A DNA stretch of 64,000 bases from Candidatus Brockarchaeota archaeon (GTDB lineage Archaea > Thermoproteota > EX4484-205 > JAAOZP01): contig JAFNIX010000008.1 in assembly GCA_017601225.1 (NCBI GenBank), positions 29,022 through 93,021 of the forward strand. Reading direction: 5' to 3'. The notes under the pieces were generated by a model. That model was not told the DNA's origin. It saw nothing but the letters and a program-made list of their open reading frames with translations, and did not search any database. This document shows, one piece after another, positions 43,648 through 51,535 of this stretch. How positions within the stretch are numbered: position 1 is the first letter of the stretch; each line of letters starts with the position of its first letter. Position numbers and translations under genes: made by a program.

Positions 43648-45744
43648 ATGGTAGGTAAAGGAGAATGCATGCCAAGATTCACATATGTTTTAGGCGATGT
43701 CATTATTCCCAGGGGAGGGATAAGCGATCAAACCAGAGTAAGATACTTATGCGATGCTAATCCTGCTAATGGTTGGAACACAGAACTGAAGTTTGATGAT
43801 GCAAACTGGCATGAGGGTAGAACCCCGATAGGGTCGAAAAAATATTTCACAAGAACAGATTTCCGGTTTAGCGATCTTTACATCAGAAAGGTTTTCTCCG
43901 CAGATGAAGTCCCTCGGAACGCGGTTCTCAAAATCGCTTCAGACGAGGGTGCCGAAGCTTGGGTTAACGGGCACAAGGTTTTAAGCGATATAAGTGCTCG
44001 GCATTGGGCAAACTATTGGAACTATCGGTTAGACATCACAGATTTCTTGAAGAGGGGAAAGAATTTACTGGCCTTCCATGTAAAGCGTTACGAGGACGTA
44101 GAGGAATATGAGGCGGGATGCTTCTTTGACTTCGAACTAATATTTCGGAAAAGGAGCATGGAGGAGATCATCTTCGACTTCGTCAAGGGTAGGTTGAGCC
44201 CTGATGGAGGTTTTTCCGACGACAGTATTCACAGTACTTTCTGTGCAGTATCGGCCTTAAAGGCATTGGATAGCATAGATGTGCTGGATAAGGATAAGGT
44301 AGCGCTTTGGATCCTGTTGCGCAAATCTGTATATGGCTATTTTAGAGATGATGGGGCTAGTATCGGAGCCCAGAACTCTGCAGTGGAGACTCTTAAGAAC
44401 TTGGGGTTGCGGCTGGACGATGAGAGCTCCGAAAGACTAGCGAATCTGATCATAAGCAGGCGTGAAGACGATGGAAGATGGAGTGAATTTCTGTGGGTAG
44501 ATTTAGAAGTTACACACAGGGCTATTGAAGCGTTGGCTTCTCTAGACGCCTTAGGCAGGGTGAAGGACTGGAATAAGACGATTGATTGGATAAAATCCCT
44601 ACAGGGGAAAGATGGAGGCTTCTCTAGCAAGCCTGGCGGATCAGCTTCCCTCTTGTCTACATTCTTCGCTATCCGGTCGTTGCAGCTCCTAAATGCAATG
44701 GACTCCGTAAATAAGGAAAAAGCAATTGAATTCATCAAGTCATGTTATAGGAATGGTGGCTTCGATGACAAACCTGAAGAGATGGAGGAGGAAAAGGAAT
44801 GGCTTGCTTACAGTGGAGTTAAATCCCTTGAAATCCTTAACGCCCTTAATGAGGTTTGATCCCGAGGCAATAGCTAATAGAGTTGTTTCTTGGCTTAGAG
44901 ATGAGTGGAGCATTTGGGGTTTAAACGTTGCCTATGAGGCAGTAATGACACTTAAAGCTTTAAACAAGTTGACCATGCTGGATAAAGCGGAAACTGTAGA
45001 CAACATTATTAAGTTCCATAATCCCATTGACGGCGGGTTTAAAAGTGTGGGCAACCTTGAAGATACTGAACATGCCTTAAGTATCCTACAGAACATGGAT
45101 ATGCTAAATAAGGTGGATACGGAGAGACAAGTAGAATTCATTCCGCCGTGTACTGCCTAAAGGCACTAGATGTTTTGAAGGAAGTCGACGTGGAAAAGAT
45201 TGTTGGCAAGCTTTTAAAACACCAGCCTCCCGACGGCGGTTTCGGATTAGACGGGAATTGGAGGAAATCCAATCTTCGGTATACCTATCTAGCTATCGAC
45301 ACCCTACACATGTTAAACAGGATTTCGTCCGTCGATAAGGAGAGAGCTGTAAACTATATCCTCTCTTTAAAGAATCCCGATGGAAGCTTTAATGAGAGTA
45401 GGGATGAAGGGATGTCCACGAGGGCTGCACCGCTTGCAGTGATTACGTTGAATCTATTGGGAGAGATCAGTGAGGTTGATGAGAAAACAGTAAACTCCAT
45501 TGTGGGGGAACAAATGCACGATGGAAGCTTCAGAACCCTAGAAAATACTTATTATTCACTCCTGGCACTTCAGTATCTCGGTAGACTCGACGGTACGGTT
45601 TTATCGAAAGCCGTCAATTATGTTCTTTCCCTCCAAAACTTGGATGGAGGATTTGGATGGGAAAAGGGAAACATACGATCATCATTAAAGTCGACAGATT
45701 ACGCGTTGGGCATTTTAAAAATTGCCAGAAACTTGAGAATATAA
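43648..45744 (+). pseudogene. Jelly-roll plus prenyltransferase-fold repeat protein, two frameshifts
   Basis: Three frames join into about 698 residues. Residues 1-170 are a GH2-like galactose-binding jelly roll (FDDANWHEGRTPIG, then DEGAEAWVNGHKV, then LKRGKNLLAFHV). The rest is a series of alpha/alpha repeats with the (D/P)-D-GGF signature of squalene cyclase and prenyltransferase beta-subunits (SPDGGFSDD, GKDGGFSSK, PIDGGFKSV, PPDGGFGLD, NLDGGFGWE). Breaks lie at about 44850 (extra T in GAGGTTTGAT) and about 45140 (after VEFI). No signal peptide is present. RBS GGAG precedes an inner ATG at 43669; the TATA at 43619-43626 fits 43648. It could be a recent pseudogene or an error-prone region; complex-glycan or lipid binding is only a guess. 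Confidence 0.6.
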
Positions 45745-45968
45745 ACATCATTCATTTCAGAGCATATGCTAAAACTACGCGTACGATGGACTGTTGGCCT
45801 AGACGGTGGAAAAATCGATGTTTTCCAGATAGCCTTGGAAAGCATATTCATGCCGAACAGGTCAACGAGCTGTATGAAAAACTTACGGCCGCTAGAAAGC
45901 AGGAGATTCCAGCTTAGGTCAAGAATCCTAAACCCCGGATGCATCCACAGGCTTCGCACGCTAACGTA
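45745..45968 (+). other. Intergenic sequence with a broken 3' coding tail
   Basis: One plus frame ends FPDSLGKHIHAEQVNELYEK, LTAARKQEIPA and stop at 45917, which looks like a genuine protein C-terminus, while codons before about 45780 are out of register. The parent gene is not recognised. Nothing else is seen up to 45968. Confidence 0.35.
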
Positions 45969-46079
45969 TCAAAAGGAATTAAGCTTCTTATTTACTTCTC
46001 CTAAGATCTCAGAGATATCTTTCGGCGTTTCATATACCCACAGGAATTTCTCCTCAATAGCAAGGGTTATCTTCTTTTT
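45969..46079 (-). pseudogene. C-terminal fragment of an unknown protein
   Basis: A minus-strand open stretch of 36 codons and a TGA stop reads ITLAIEEKFLWVYETPKDIS, then EILGEVNKKLNSF. It is amphipathic and protein-like, but no start codon precedes it; a stop in each alternative frame follows. It is one more truncated 3' end in this window. Confidence 0.35.
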
Positions 46080-46170
46080 TCATCAGCCTACATTTCGTAC
46101 TGCATTATATTGAACGGATTTGTTTCCGGATAGTTCTCCCCAGCAGTCTTTAACACATGGTTATTCGGAT

Positions 46171-46399
46171 CGTATCTGAAGCTCTGATGAAGATTGTGCC
46201 AGCAAGAATTGTGAGCCTTATGCTGCTTACTGTGATAAATCAACTTACACTTGTAAGTGTTACCAAACTTGCTTGAGTAAAGATGAATGTGCTAACGGAT
46301 ATTGCTGCGAGAGGGATATACCTAAAGACTGCAATAGCGATGGCGATACATGGGATTGTGTTAATAAGATATGTGGCTCAGATAAAAAAATATCTTTGC
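46171..46399 (+). pseudogene. Cysteine-rich surface-protein fragment
   Basis: The plus frame reads SSDEDCASKNCEPYAAYC, DKSTYTCKCYQTC, KDECANGYCCE and DTWDCVNKICGSD, with 12-14 cysteines in about 75 codons. The spacing resembles disulfide-rich repeats of extracellular archaeal proteins. There is no start codon. At about 46400 it runs straight into antisense PEP-synthase-like sequence (copy E), so the combined open frame to 46473 is a chance fusion. Confidence 0.5.
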
Positions 46400-46455
46400 G
46401 ACCCTGGCCAAGAGCCTTCTCAAACAACATTCTTTGTCCGATTGAGGTAACAAGA
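46400..46455 (-). repeat. PEP-synthase 3'-end remnant, copy E
   Basis: The minus strand reads VTSIGQRMLFEKALGQG, matching ASIGQRIMLEKTLGQ of copies A and B. It is the same orientation as all other copies, here fused behind the Cys-rich fragment. Confidence 0.6.
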
Positions 46456-46492
46456 TCGCATGCTAACAGCTGAGGAAATGATAACAAGTTAA

Positions 46493-46918
46493 TTACTTTT
46501 CCAGATATACTTCTCCATTTTCATAATTGTAATTTAGCGCATATTTGTTGATAATGTCCCGACCCAATATGCTAGGAAGGAGATATAGTTTTGGATGGAT
46601 GCAAGCACTAGTGGTCACGTAGACCTCAGCCTTCTCCTCAACAAGTTCTCCTTTTTCAGACCTAAAGTTTATAGTGCTGGTTATCGGCTTAGCCTCTATT
46701 AACCCTCCTAATCCTGAAAACTTTCTTTCAGGCTTTAGACTTGAAACATCTATTCCGATCCGCTTAATGTCTCCCCAAAGAACTATGGTGTTCGATGCTC
46801 CAGTATCCAATAGGAGGGGAAGCCTTGCCTCCACGTTCAGCTCATGTAAAACGATTACTGCAGTTACAAATGGTGCTGGAGGACGGTAACCGTAATTTAT
46901 GTAGCCAAGAATCCTCAT
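46493..46918 (-). CDS. Retropepsin-like aspartyl protease
   Basis: A 141-residue single-domain protein. LPLLLDTGASNTIVLWGD carries the catalytic D-T-G-A of retroviral-type aspartic proteases, the flap-like region is FSGLGGLIEAKPI, and the C-terminal hydrophobic-G motif is SILGRDIINKY. One motif per chain means that it would work as a dimer. No signal peptide is present. Its start overlaps the stop of the DUF5678-like gene by four bases. Such stand-alone retropepsins are common in archaea with unknown targets. Confidence 0.78.
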   Translation of the reverse strand: MRILGYINYGYRPPAPFVTAVIVLHELNVEARLPLLLDTGASNTIVLWGDIKRIGIDVSSLKPERKFSGLGGLIEAKPITSTINFRSEKGELVEEKAEVYVTTSACIHPKLYLLPSILGRDIINKYALNYNYENGEVYLEK

Positions 46919-47157
46919 AGTATGGCCTCAACAGGCTCCTTTGAGACGAATTGTACGAGCAGTTGACTGGGTTGAAAGCCCTTATGTCTAAGCCTCTCTA
47001 AGAGCACCGATAAATCCGTATCAGAATCCAATACCTTCTTATCGTAGATCACCACCCATTTATCCTTATACTCGGATAGAAGTTTCTCACGGTTTCTGAG
47101 AAACCATTGGAAATCCTCCTCGAAGCCCCTCAAAGCAATAACAAGTTCCTCAGGCAA
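46915..47157 (-). CDS. DUF5678-like small protein
   Basis: An 80-residue acidic protein: FQWFLRNREKLLSEYKDKWVVI, then DTDLSVLLERLRHKGFQPSQLLVQFV. The pattern W-F-x-x-N-x-x-x-L-x-x-x-Y-x-x-K-W-(V/I)-(A/V)-I followed by a strand is that of DUF5678. These small proteins are often encoded beside retropepsin-like proteases, as here (four-base overlap), so the pair is likely functional. The possible role, substrate or regulator of the protease, is inference. Confidence 0.7.
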   Translation of the reverse strand: MPEELVIALRGFEEDFQWFLRNREKLLSEYKDKWVVIYDKKVLDSDTDLSVLLERLRHKGFQPSQLLVQFVSKEPVEAIL

Positions 47158-47226
47158 CTAGCTCACCTAATCTTAGAAGCAATTAGGAAAGCTATAAACT
47201 TTATCTAACTACGCTAACAATTTTTC

Positions 47227-47238
47227 CAGCGTACGCTG
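47227..47238. repeat. Palindrome variant CAGCGTACGCTG
   Basis: A perfect 12-base palindrome with the same AGCG..CGCT arms as the GCGCGC family but a TA core. It is at the 5' edge of the membrane peptide at 47236-47400. Confidence 0.55.
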
Positions 47239-47400
47239 CTCAAAGTTCTCAACCCCGCAACCATGTTCATAGTAAACCTCTTGCTAAGCCTCGCCTTAAG
47301 CCCGCTCGCAATCATAGCTGGTCTCGCAGGATGGGTTTTAACAACCCTAGCAACCAGGGCAGCGTTGAAGAAAAAAGCTTCTCAAACAGTTTACACGTAG
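47236..47400 (+). CDS. Small membrane peptide or gene fragment
   Basis: An open frame of 54 codons reads LLKVLNPATMFIVNLLLSLA, then LSPLAIIAGLAGWVLTTLAT, then basic residues and TAG. The first ATG (at 47266) would give about 45 residues: one membrane helix and a Lys-rich tail. A shorter copy of its helix lies at 12227-12292. It is bounded by palindromes on both sides (47227 and 47410), so it may be a captured 3' fragment rather than a gene. Confidence 0.4.
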   Translation: MLKVLNPATMFIVNLLLSLALSPLAIIAGLAGWVLTTLATRAALKKKASQTVYT

Positions 47401-47409
47401 CTAACACCG

Positions 47410-47419
47410 TAGCGCGCTA
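47410..47419. repeat. Short palindrome TAGCGCGCTA
   Basis: A ten-base perfect palindrome ten bases after the peptide's stop codon, two bases shorter than the consensus. Confidence 0.55.
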
Positions 47420-47570
47420 TGTAAAAGCGAAGCAACACTGATAACATTCCGCTTGTTATCGATATGTGAAACGGGAGTAGAAAACCTGTGGATTCATGAT
47501 GTTCAGTGAAACATGTTACCGTTTCCAACAACAAACTCTTAAATTAACCCGTTTTTCACATGAGGGATGA

Positions 47571-47750
47571 ATGTGCTCCTCGGAATACGACCTTGTGTGT
47601 GAAGAGTGTAGGAGGAGGTTCGACAGGGTTTTCAGCGTGAAGATTGAGAGCGCGGAGCAGGAGAGAAGATTACTTGCAAAGTGGCTTAAATCATTATGCG
47701 AGGATTGTAAAAGGCTTCTGAAGGATGAGGGATTCATAGTTGAAGAATGA
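47571..47750 (+). CDS. Small zinc-ribbon-like protein
   Basis: A 59-residue protein: MCSSEYDLVCEECRRRFDRVF, then AKWLKSLCEDCKRLLKDEGF. Two C-x2-C knuckles separated by a charged helix would bind one zinc. An AT-rich TATA-like stretch at 47538-47547 precedes the ATG by about 28 bases. It converges with the UDG-like gene. Its function is unknown; nucleic-acid or protein binding is typical of such miniproteins. Confidence 0.6.
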   Translation: MCSSEYDLVCEECRRRFDRVFSVKIESAEQERRLLAKWLKSLCEDCKRLLKDEGFIVEE

Positions 47751-47786
47751 AGCACCAAAGGGGAGAAAACCCGTTTTTCCTAAACC

Positions 47787-48467
47787 TTAACGCCTCATGA
47801 TTTTCTGAGTCTTTTTCATGACTTCCCTAAATTGTTTCTTATACTCGTCTATCCTATTCATTCTCTTTGCGTAAGCGTAATGCCATATTGTATTCTCCTT
47901 CTTGAACAAGCCTTCTATTCCAAGTTCGTTCGAATACCTGCTAAGAAGATGTTTCGCATCATTACCCATGGCAACTATTGCCTCTGGATTTACTATTTCT
48001 ATCTCCCTTTTGAGAAACCTTATGCAATTCTCCGGTATTCTCTTCATTTTCTTCCCAGCCTCTCCCCTACATTTTACCAAATCAGTTATCAGAGGACCAG
48101 AGTAACATACCCAAGTATCCCCTTCGACCCTAAATATCTTTTTGGAAAGCCTATTCTCTATTAACGCTTCAGGAAGAGGATAAGTGTAGCTCCACAGGAA
48201 TTCTCCCATGCTCGGCCTCATAGAAATGAACATGATCTTGCTTTTCCCATTATATTTGAATGGCAGGGCTTTAGTAGCTTTAGAAGGAGCCGGAACTTTA
48301 CGTGATAGAATTTCATTTGGAGCCCAATATAACCATTGAGATGCTTTTGCCATAGTGCCCTTTTTTCCTCGGAACTCCTGATAGTCCTTCCAATACCGAC
48401 AACTCTTGCAAGCAAATATTTCTTTAGCAAGAGCCTCTAACTTCTCATTCATCGCTGTAGTACACAT
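47787..48467 (-). CDS. Uracil-DNA glycosylase superfamily protein
   Basis: A 226-residue protein of the UDG fold. The N-terminus has FACKSCRYW and later VCYSGPLITDLVKC, together four cysteines that could hold an iron-sulfur cluster as in family 4/5 enzymes. MFISMRPSMGEF takes the place of the GE-x-P-G motif, IVAMGNDAKHLL is the usual A-x-G-x-x-A strand-helix, and IWHYAYAK stands for HPAY-type motif B. These changes suggest an unusual substrate. A TATA-like element 24 bases upstream favours the ATG at 48467. It starts the defence island side, so modified-base recognition is possible. Confidence 0.65.
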   Translation of the reverse strand: MCTTAMNEKLEALAKEIFACKSCRYWKDYQEFRGKKGTMAKASQWLYWAPNEILSRKVPAPSKATKALPFKYNGKSKIMFISMRPSMGEFLWSYTYPLPEALIENRLSKKIFRVEGDTWVCYSGPLITDLVKCRGEAGKKMKRIPENCIRFLKREIEIVNPEAIVAMGNDAKHLLSRYSNELGIEGLFKKENTIWHYAYAKRMNRIDEYKKQFREVMKKTQKIMRR

Positions 48468-48649
48468 TAATTAGTTACAACTTTTGAATAAAAAGTTTTC
48501 TTGCAAAAATGTTTAGCAACATGAGAGATACCAACTGCCTCATCTGATCATAGTGCATTAGACTCTTTTAATAGAAAAATAGCTGTATCAGAGAAACCCG
48601 GCGAATGAAAACAGGCCTCCCATCTAAAAAAAGCCAAACAATTGTTCTC

Positions 48650-49069
48650 TTAAACCTTAATGCCCCATGATTTTCTAACCCTGTCCAATAGTTTTTCCAC
48701 AGTCTCAGGATTCCTCAAACTGTTCAAGCCTGCTCTAACGCTCACGTTAAGATCCTTCACCACGATTTTATCCGTCTCCCACTTTTCCTCGTCGAGTATG
48801 AATAATGGTTTGAAGATTATCCTGTAGGGGTAGATGGCTCTGCCCACGACAGCCTCGTCATGCCAGAGAATATTGTTCTCCTCAGCCTTACCCTCGACAC
48901 TGGCAACACCAACAATGCCGCAGACAGGGCTAGTAACATAGAAGAGGAGCAGGTCGCCCTTGAAGACTTTTTCCCAAGAGTTCTTAAGCCTCTTGTTAAC
49001 ACCCCACCTGGCCTTCTGGAGAGAAGTCTTCAGGTTAAGGGGAGAACCGGTTACTATCCAAACATTCAT
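48650..49069 (-). CDS. EVE-domain protein
   Basis: A 139-residue single EVE (PUA-like) domain: MNVWIVTGSPLNLKTSLQKARWGV, then WEKVFKGDLLLFYVTSPVCGIVGVA, then YRIIFKPLFIL. The W-x-V-x-x-x-x-x-N opening and the GD-x-(L/V)-x-F-Y block are diagnostic. EVE domains bind modified bases and are frequent next to restriction systems. The TATA box TTTTATATA lies 27 bases upstream, which fits a leaderless mRNA. It probably reads modified DNA made by the methylase nearby, which is inference. Confidence 0.82.
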   Translation of the reverse strand: MNVWIVTGSPLNLKTSLQKARWGVNKRLKNSWEKVFKGDLLLFYVTSPVCGIVGVASVEGKAEENNILWHDEAVVGRAIYPYRIIFKPLFILDEEKWETDKIVVKDLNVSVRAGLNSLRNPETVEKLLDRVRKSWGIKV

Positions 49070-49420
49070 CTTTATGTTTACTACCTTTCTCCATATATAA
49101 AAACTTGAGCTAAGATAGTTGTTAAATAAGGCCAGAATATGTCGAGCCTGCTTTCCAGCCTATTGTACTCCGTATTGGTTCCATAGATCCGTCTCACCAC
49201 CTCCCAGTCTATGATTCTAAACTTTTCTTAAAACTCGTGAAACGAGCAGTCGATTATCCTAACAGCGTTTTCAATCTTATCACCGCTTTAAGCGCGACCC
49301 CTTCAACCCTTCGCGCGAATCCATAGATATCCTGCTCCAGTTCTTCAACTACTCGGCTTCAGCATACTAATGTTTCCCCGAAAAATGCAGCGCGTGCTAC
49401 ATATGCATGGAAATATCGTC
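49070..49420 (-). other. Intergenic region with decayed coding remnant
   Basis: A minus-strand stretch at about 49125-49225 reads KFRIIDWEVVRRIYGTN and EYNRLESRLDIFWPYL, protein-like but bracketed by stops. A second stretch nearby reads EQDIYGFARRVEGVALKA in another frame. The parent is not recognised. A palindrome lies at 49388. No intact gene or RNA is visible. Confidence 0.4.
49388..49399. repeat. Palindrome variant CAGCGCGTGCTA
   Basis: An imperfect member of the AGCG..CGCT family, 22 bases after the stop of the DGQHR-domain gene. Confidence 0.45.
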
Positions 49421-51415
49421 TCAAAGTTTGGCAGCCTCTTGAATTTCCAGACATTTCTCAAGCTTATCTAAGAAGATGTTGAGAAGCTCTTCATCCTTAT
49501 AATACTTGAAAGGCTCCGCTCTTCCATGGGCAAGGGCGGCTCGAACTCTGTTCAAGAAGTTAAAAGCTGTTTCTAATTCTTGGTCGCTTCCAAATCCATA
49601 GCCGCCGCCAATGAAAATATTTCTGAATAATTGCCAATTATCCCTCCTAGTCATTATCTTGTAGCATTCTCCAAGAGTAAAGTATTCTTGAACCTTAGTG
49701 CCACCATCTTTCCTCATCCGTTCCAAAGCATCCTTGCGTATTTGCTCGTCAACACGCTCCCGATCCCAATTAGGAGTTTGTTCTTTTAAAACGGAAGCAA
49801 TCCTGTTAGCAAGCTTACGCTCTATGGTTTTGATTCTAGTCTCGTAGGTCCATGCTGGTATGTCGGGAGCTAGCTGCTCATCATGTGTTGCTACTCTCAT
49901 TGCTCTAATGAATTCCGCCGTGACTTCGTCTCTGCCGGCTTCGCTGGTACACCTGATTCTCAGCCGTTTCAACTCTTGGGGAGATTCGTACCTCTTAAGA
50001 TAACTGGCTAACGCAGATAGGTAAGGGTTAAGTTGCTCAGCAGTAGGCGTTTTGCCGAATCTATTTATGAACCTTTCAAATAATGCAATCAAAACGCTTA
50101 TACCGCTATTCTGAAAGAGAAATTCTTTTTTAATTGCTTCTTCAAAGTTCAAGTCTACAATGGAAAGAAATTGTGAAAGAGCATCCGCTACGTTTCGAAC
50201 CAGTTTTTGACTGTCAGGAGAGAAAAGTGGGTTTTTCCTCCCCTGTGGATGCTCAGTTTGCTCCCTTGTTAACCCCCTTCTTTTAATCGCCATGCAAATA
50301 CCGGATAGCTTAAGTTTCCGTTCCTTCGAAGGACCCTGTAAGGGTATGTAGATCTTTCCTGTTAAAGGAGGCATGCGGTTCAATTCCTTAGCTACTCTCG
50401 ATATGATACCATCAGGCTCGTTTGGCCTAAGTTCACCTTCAAGATCCCAAACTAAATCAGGCGGAACAGGTTTTTGAGTCCTATTGATTTCCAAGAAGAA
50501 ACCTGCTTGCTCTGTAAGACTTAGATTTTTGAAAGCGATTACAGCAATCTTTGTTGAAGACGAGCTGTTCGCGAAACTATAAAGCCTGTGCTGACCGTCC
50601 ACTATCCAGCAAGCACGGTAATCATTTGGGAAAGTAAGCAGGCCAAGTCTCACCCAAGGGGGCCAATTAGGATCAGCTTCAACCTCCTTGTATAGAATGA
50701 ATTTGGGGGCCTCTTTAAAAGCCACTATGATGCTGTTTGGAAATATTCCACCATTATCTAGAAACCTTGCTATCTTTTTAAGCCTTCCTGGAATGATTAA
50801 TCTCTGGTAGTATCTCTCGTTGCCAGATTCACGCCTAGCAACGTATGATATACGTAAAAGTTCCTTCGGATCCATGAAGAAAGTGTAAACAGTATAATTG
50901 CCAAGCTGAGTCTCCATCGCGGGAATTTGAAATATCTTTTGCCATCTAGGCTTAACATTCATCTCGCCAAGCAGGTTAAATTTCGCGTAATCACCTATTT
51001 TCCTCCTGAGATCCTCATAGTATTCCATGAACCCCTTATCCCATAGATATACAGCGGGATCTTTATCAGCCTCTTCCCTGTCAACGTCTCGAGGCTCAAA
51101 ATTAATAGCCATAGCGAATCTGAAATCCGTATATTTCTTGTAGACAGGATCCTTGCCGGCTCCATCTTTAATCCTGTCAAAGGTTCCTCTGAATTCACGA
51201 ATCTTCTGCAGCAAGGACTTGGTTTTTTGCTCACCGGCAACCGTGCATTCAACTATTATCAGTGTTCCCTCGAACCCACCGCATGCATCAACCTGCACAC
51301 CACCTAAAAAGAAGTTACGGCCCCCATTAACGTCTTGGAAACCAAGGTTCTTCAAAAATGAAATCGTGTTCTGCTCGAATTCCTCGGCCATTCTCTGAAC
51401 CGATTTCCTAGCCAT
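49421..51415 (-). CDS. DGQHR-domain protein with N-terminal nuclease-like and C-terminal HEPN-like regions
   Basis: A 664-residue protein. The N-terminus (about 35-90) has GGVQVDACGGFEGTLIIVECTV, the D...E-C-x core of a PD-(D/E)XK-like fold. The middle has the DGQHR motif (ACWIVDGQHRLYSF) and EINRTQKPV, the hallmark of DndB/DGQHR proteins linked to DNA modification and defence. The C-terminus has FLNRVRAALAHGRAEPF, where R-x4-H resembles Swt1-like HEPN domains. TATA CTTTTATAG about 30 bases upstream gives it its own promoter behind the ATPase gene. It probably regulates or executes the defence reaction of the cluster. Confidence 0.7.
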   Translation of the reverse strand: MARKSVQRMAEEFEQNTISFLKNLGFQDVNGGRNFFLGGVQVDACGGFEGTLIIVECTVAGEQKTKSLLQKIREFRGTFDRIKDGAGKDPVYKKYTDFRFAMAINFEPRDVDREEADKDPAVYLWDKGFMEYYEDLRRKIGDYAKFNLLGEMNVKPRWQKIFQIPAMETQLGNYTVYTFFMDPKELLRISYVARRESGNERYYQRLIIPGRLKKIARFLDNGGIFPNSIIVAFKEAPKFILYKEVEADPNWPPWVRLGLLTFPNDYRACWIVDGQHRLYSFANSSSSTKIAVIAFKNLSLTEQAGFFLEINRTQKPVPPDLVWDLEGELRPNEPDGIISRVAKELNRMPPLTGKIYIPLQGPSKERKLKLSGICMAIKRRGLTREQTEHPQGRKNPLFSPDSQKLVRNVADALSQFLSIVDLNFEEAIKKEFLFQNSGISVLIALFERFINRFGKTPTAEQLNPYLSALASYLKRYESPQELKRLRIRCTSEAGRDEVTAEFIRAMRVATHDEQLAPDIPAWTYETRIKTIERKLANRIASVLKEQTPNWDRERVDEQIRKDALERMRKDGGTKVQEYFTLGECYKIMTRRDNWQLFRNIFIGGGYGFGSDQELETAFNFLNRVRAALAHGRAEPFKYYKDEELLNIFLDKLEKCLEIQEAAKL

Positions 51416-51535
51416 TTAGCATTTAATAATAAGTTAGAATTTCTATAAAAGCTTTTGTCGTGAAAAAGATGAAAAACTATAGGAATGCCCTAATTTTTTA
51501 ACCATCGCGTTTGGATGACTAGCACGCCTTAGTTT

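Noticed and set aside
47516..47758. An 80-codon minus-strand ORF
   Set aside because: The plus strand encodes a clean C-x2-C...C-x2-C protein here with a TATA-like element; the minus frame is Ser/His-rich without pattern.
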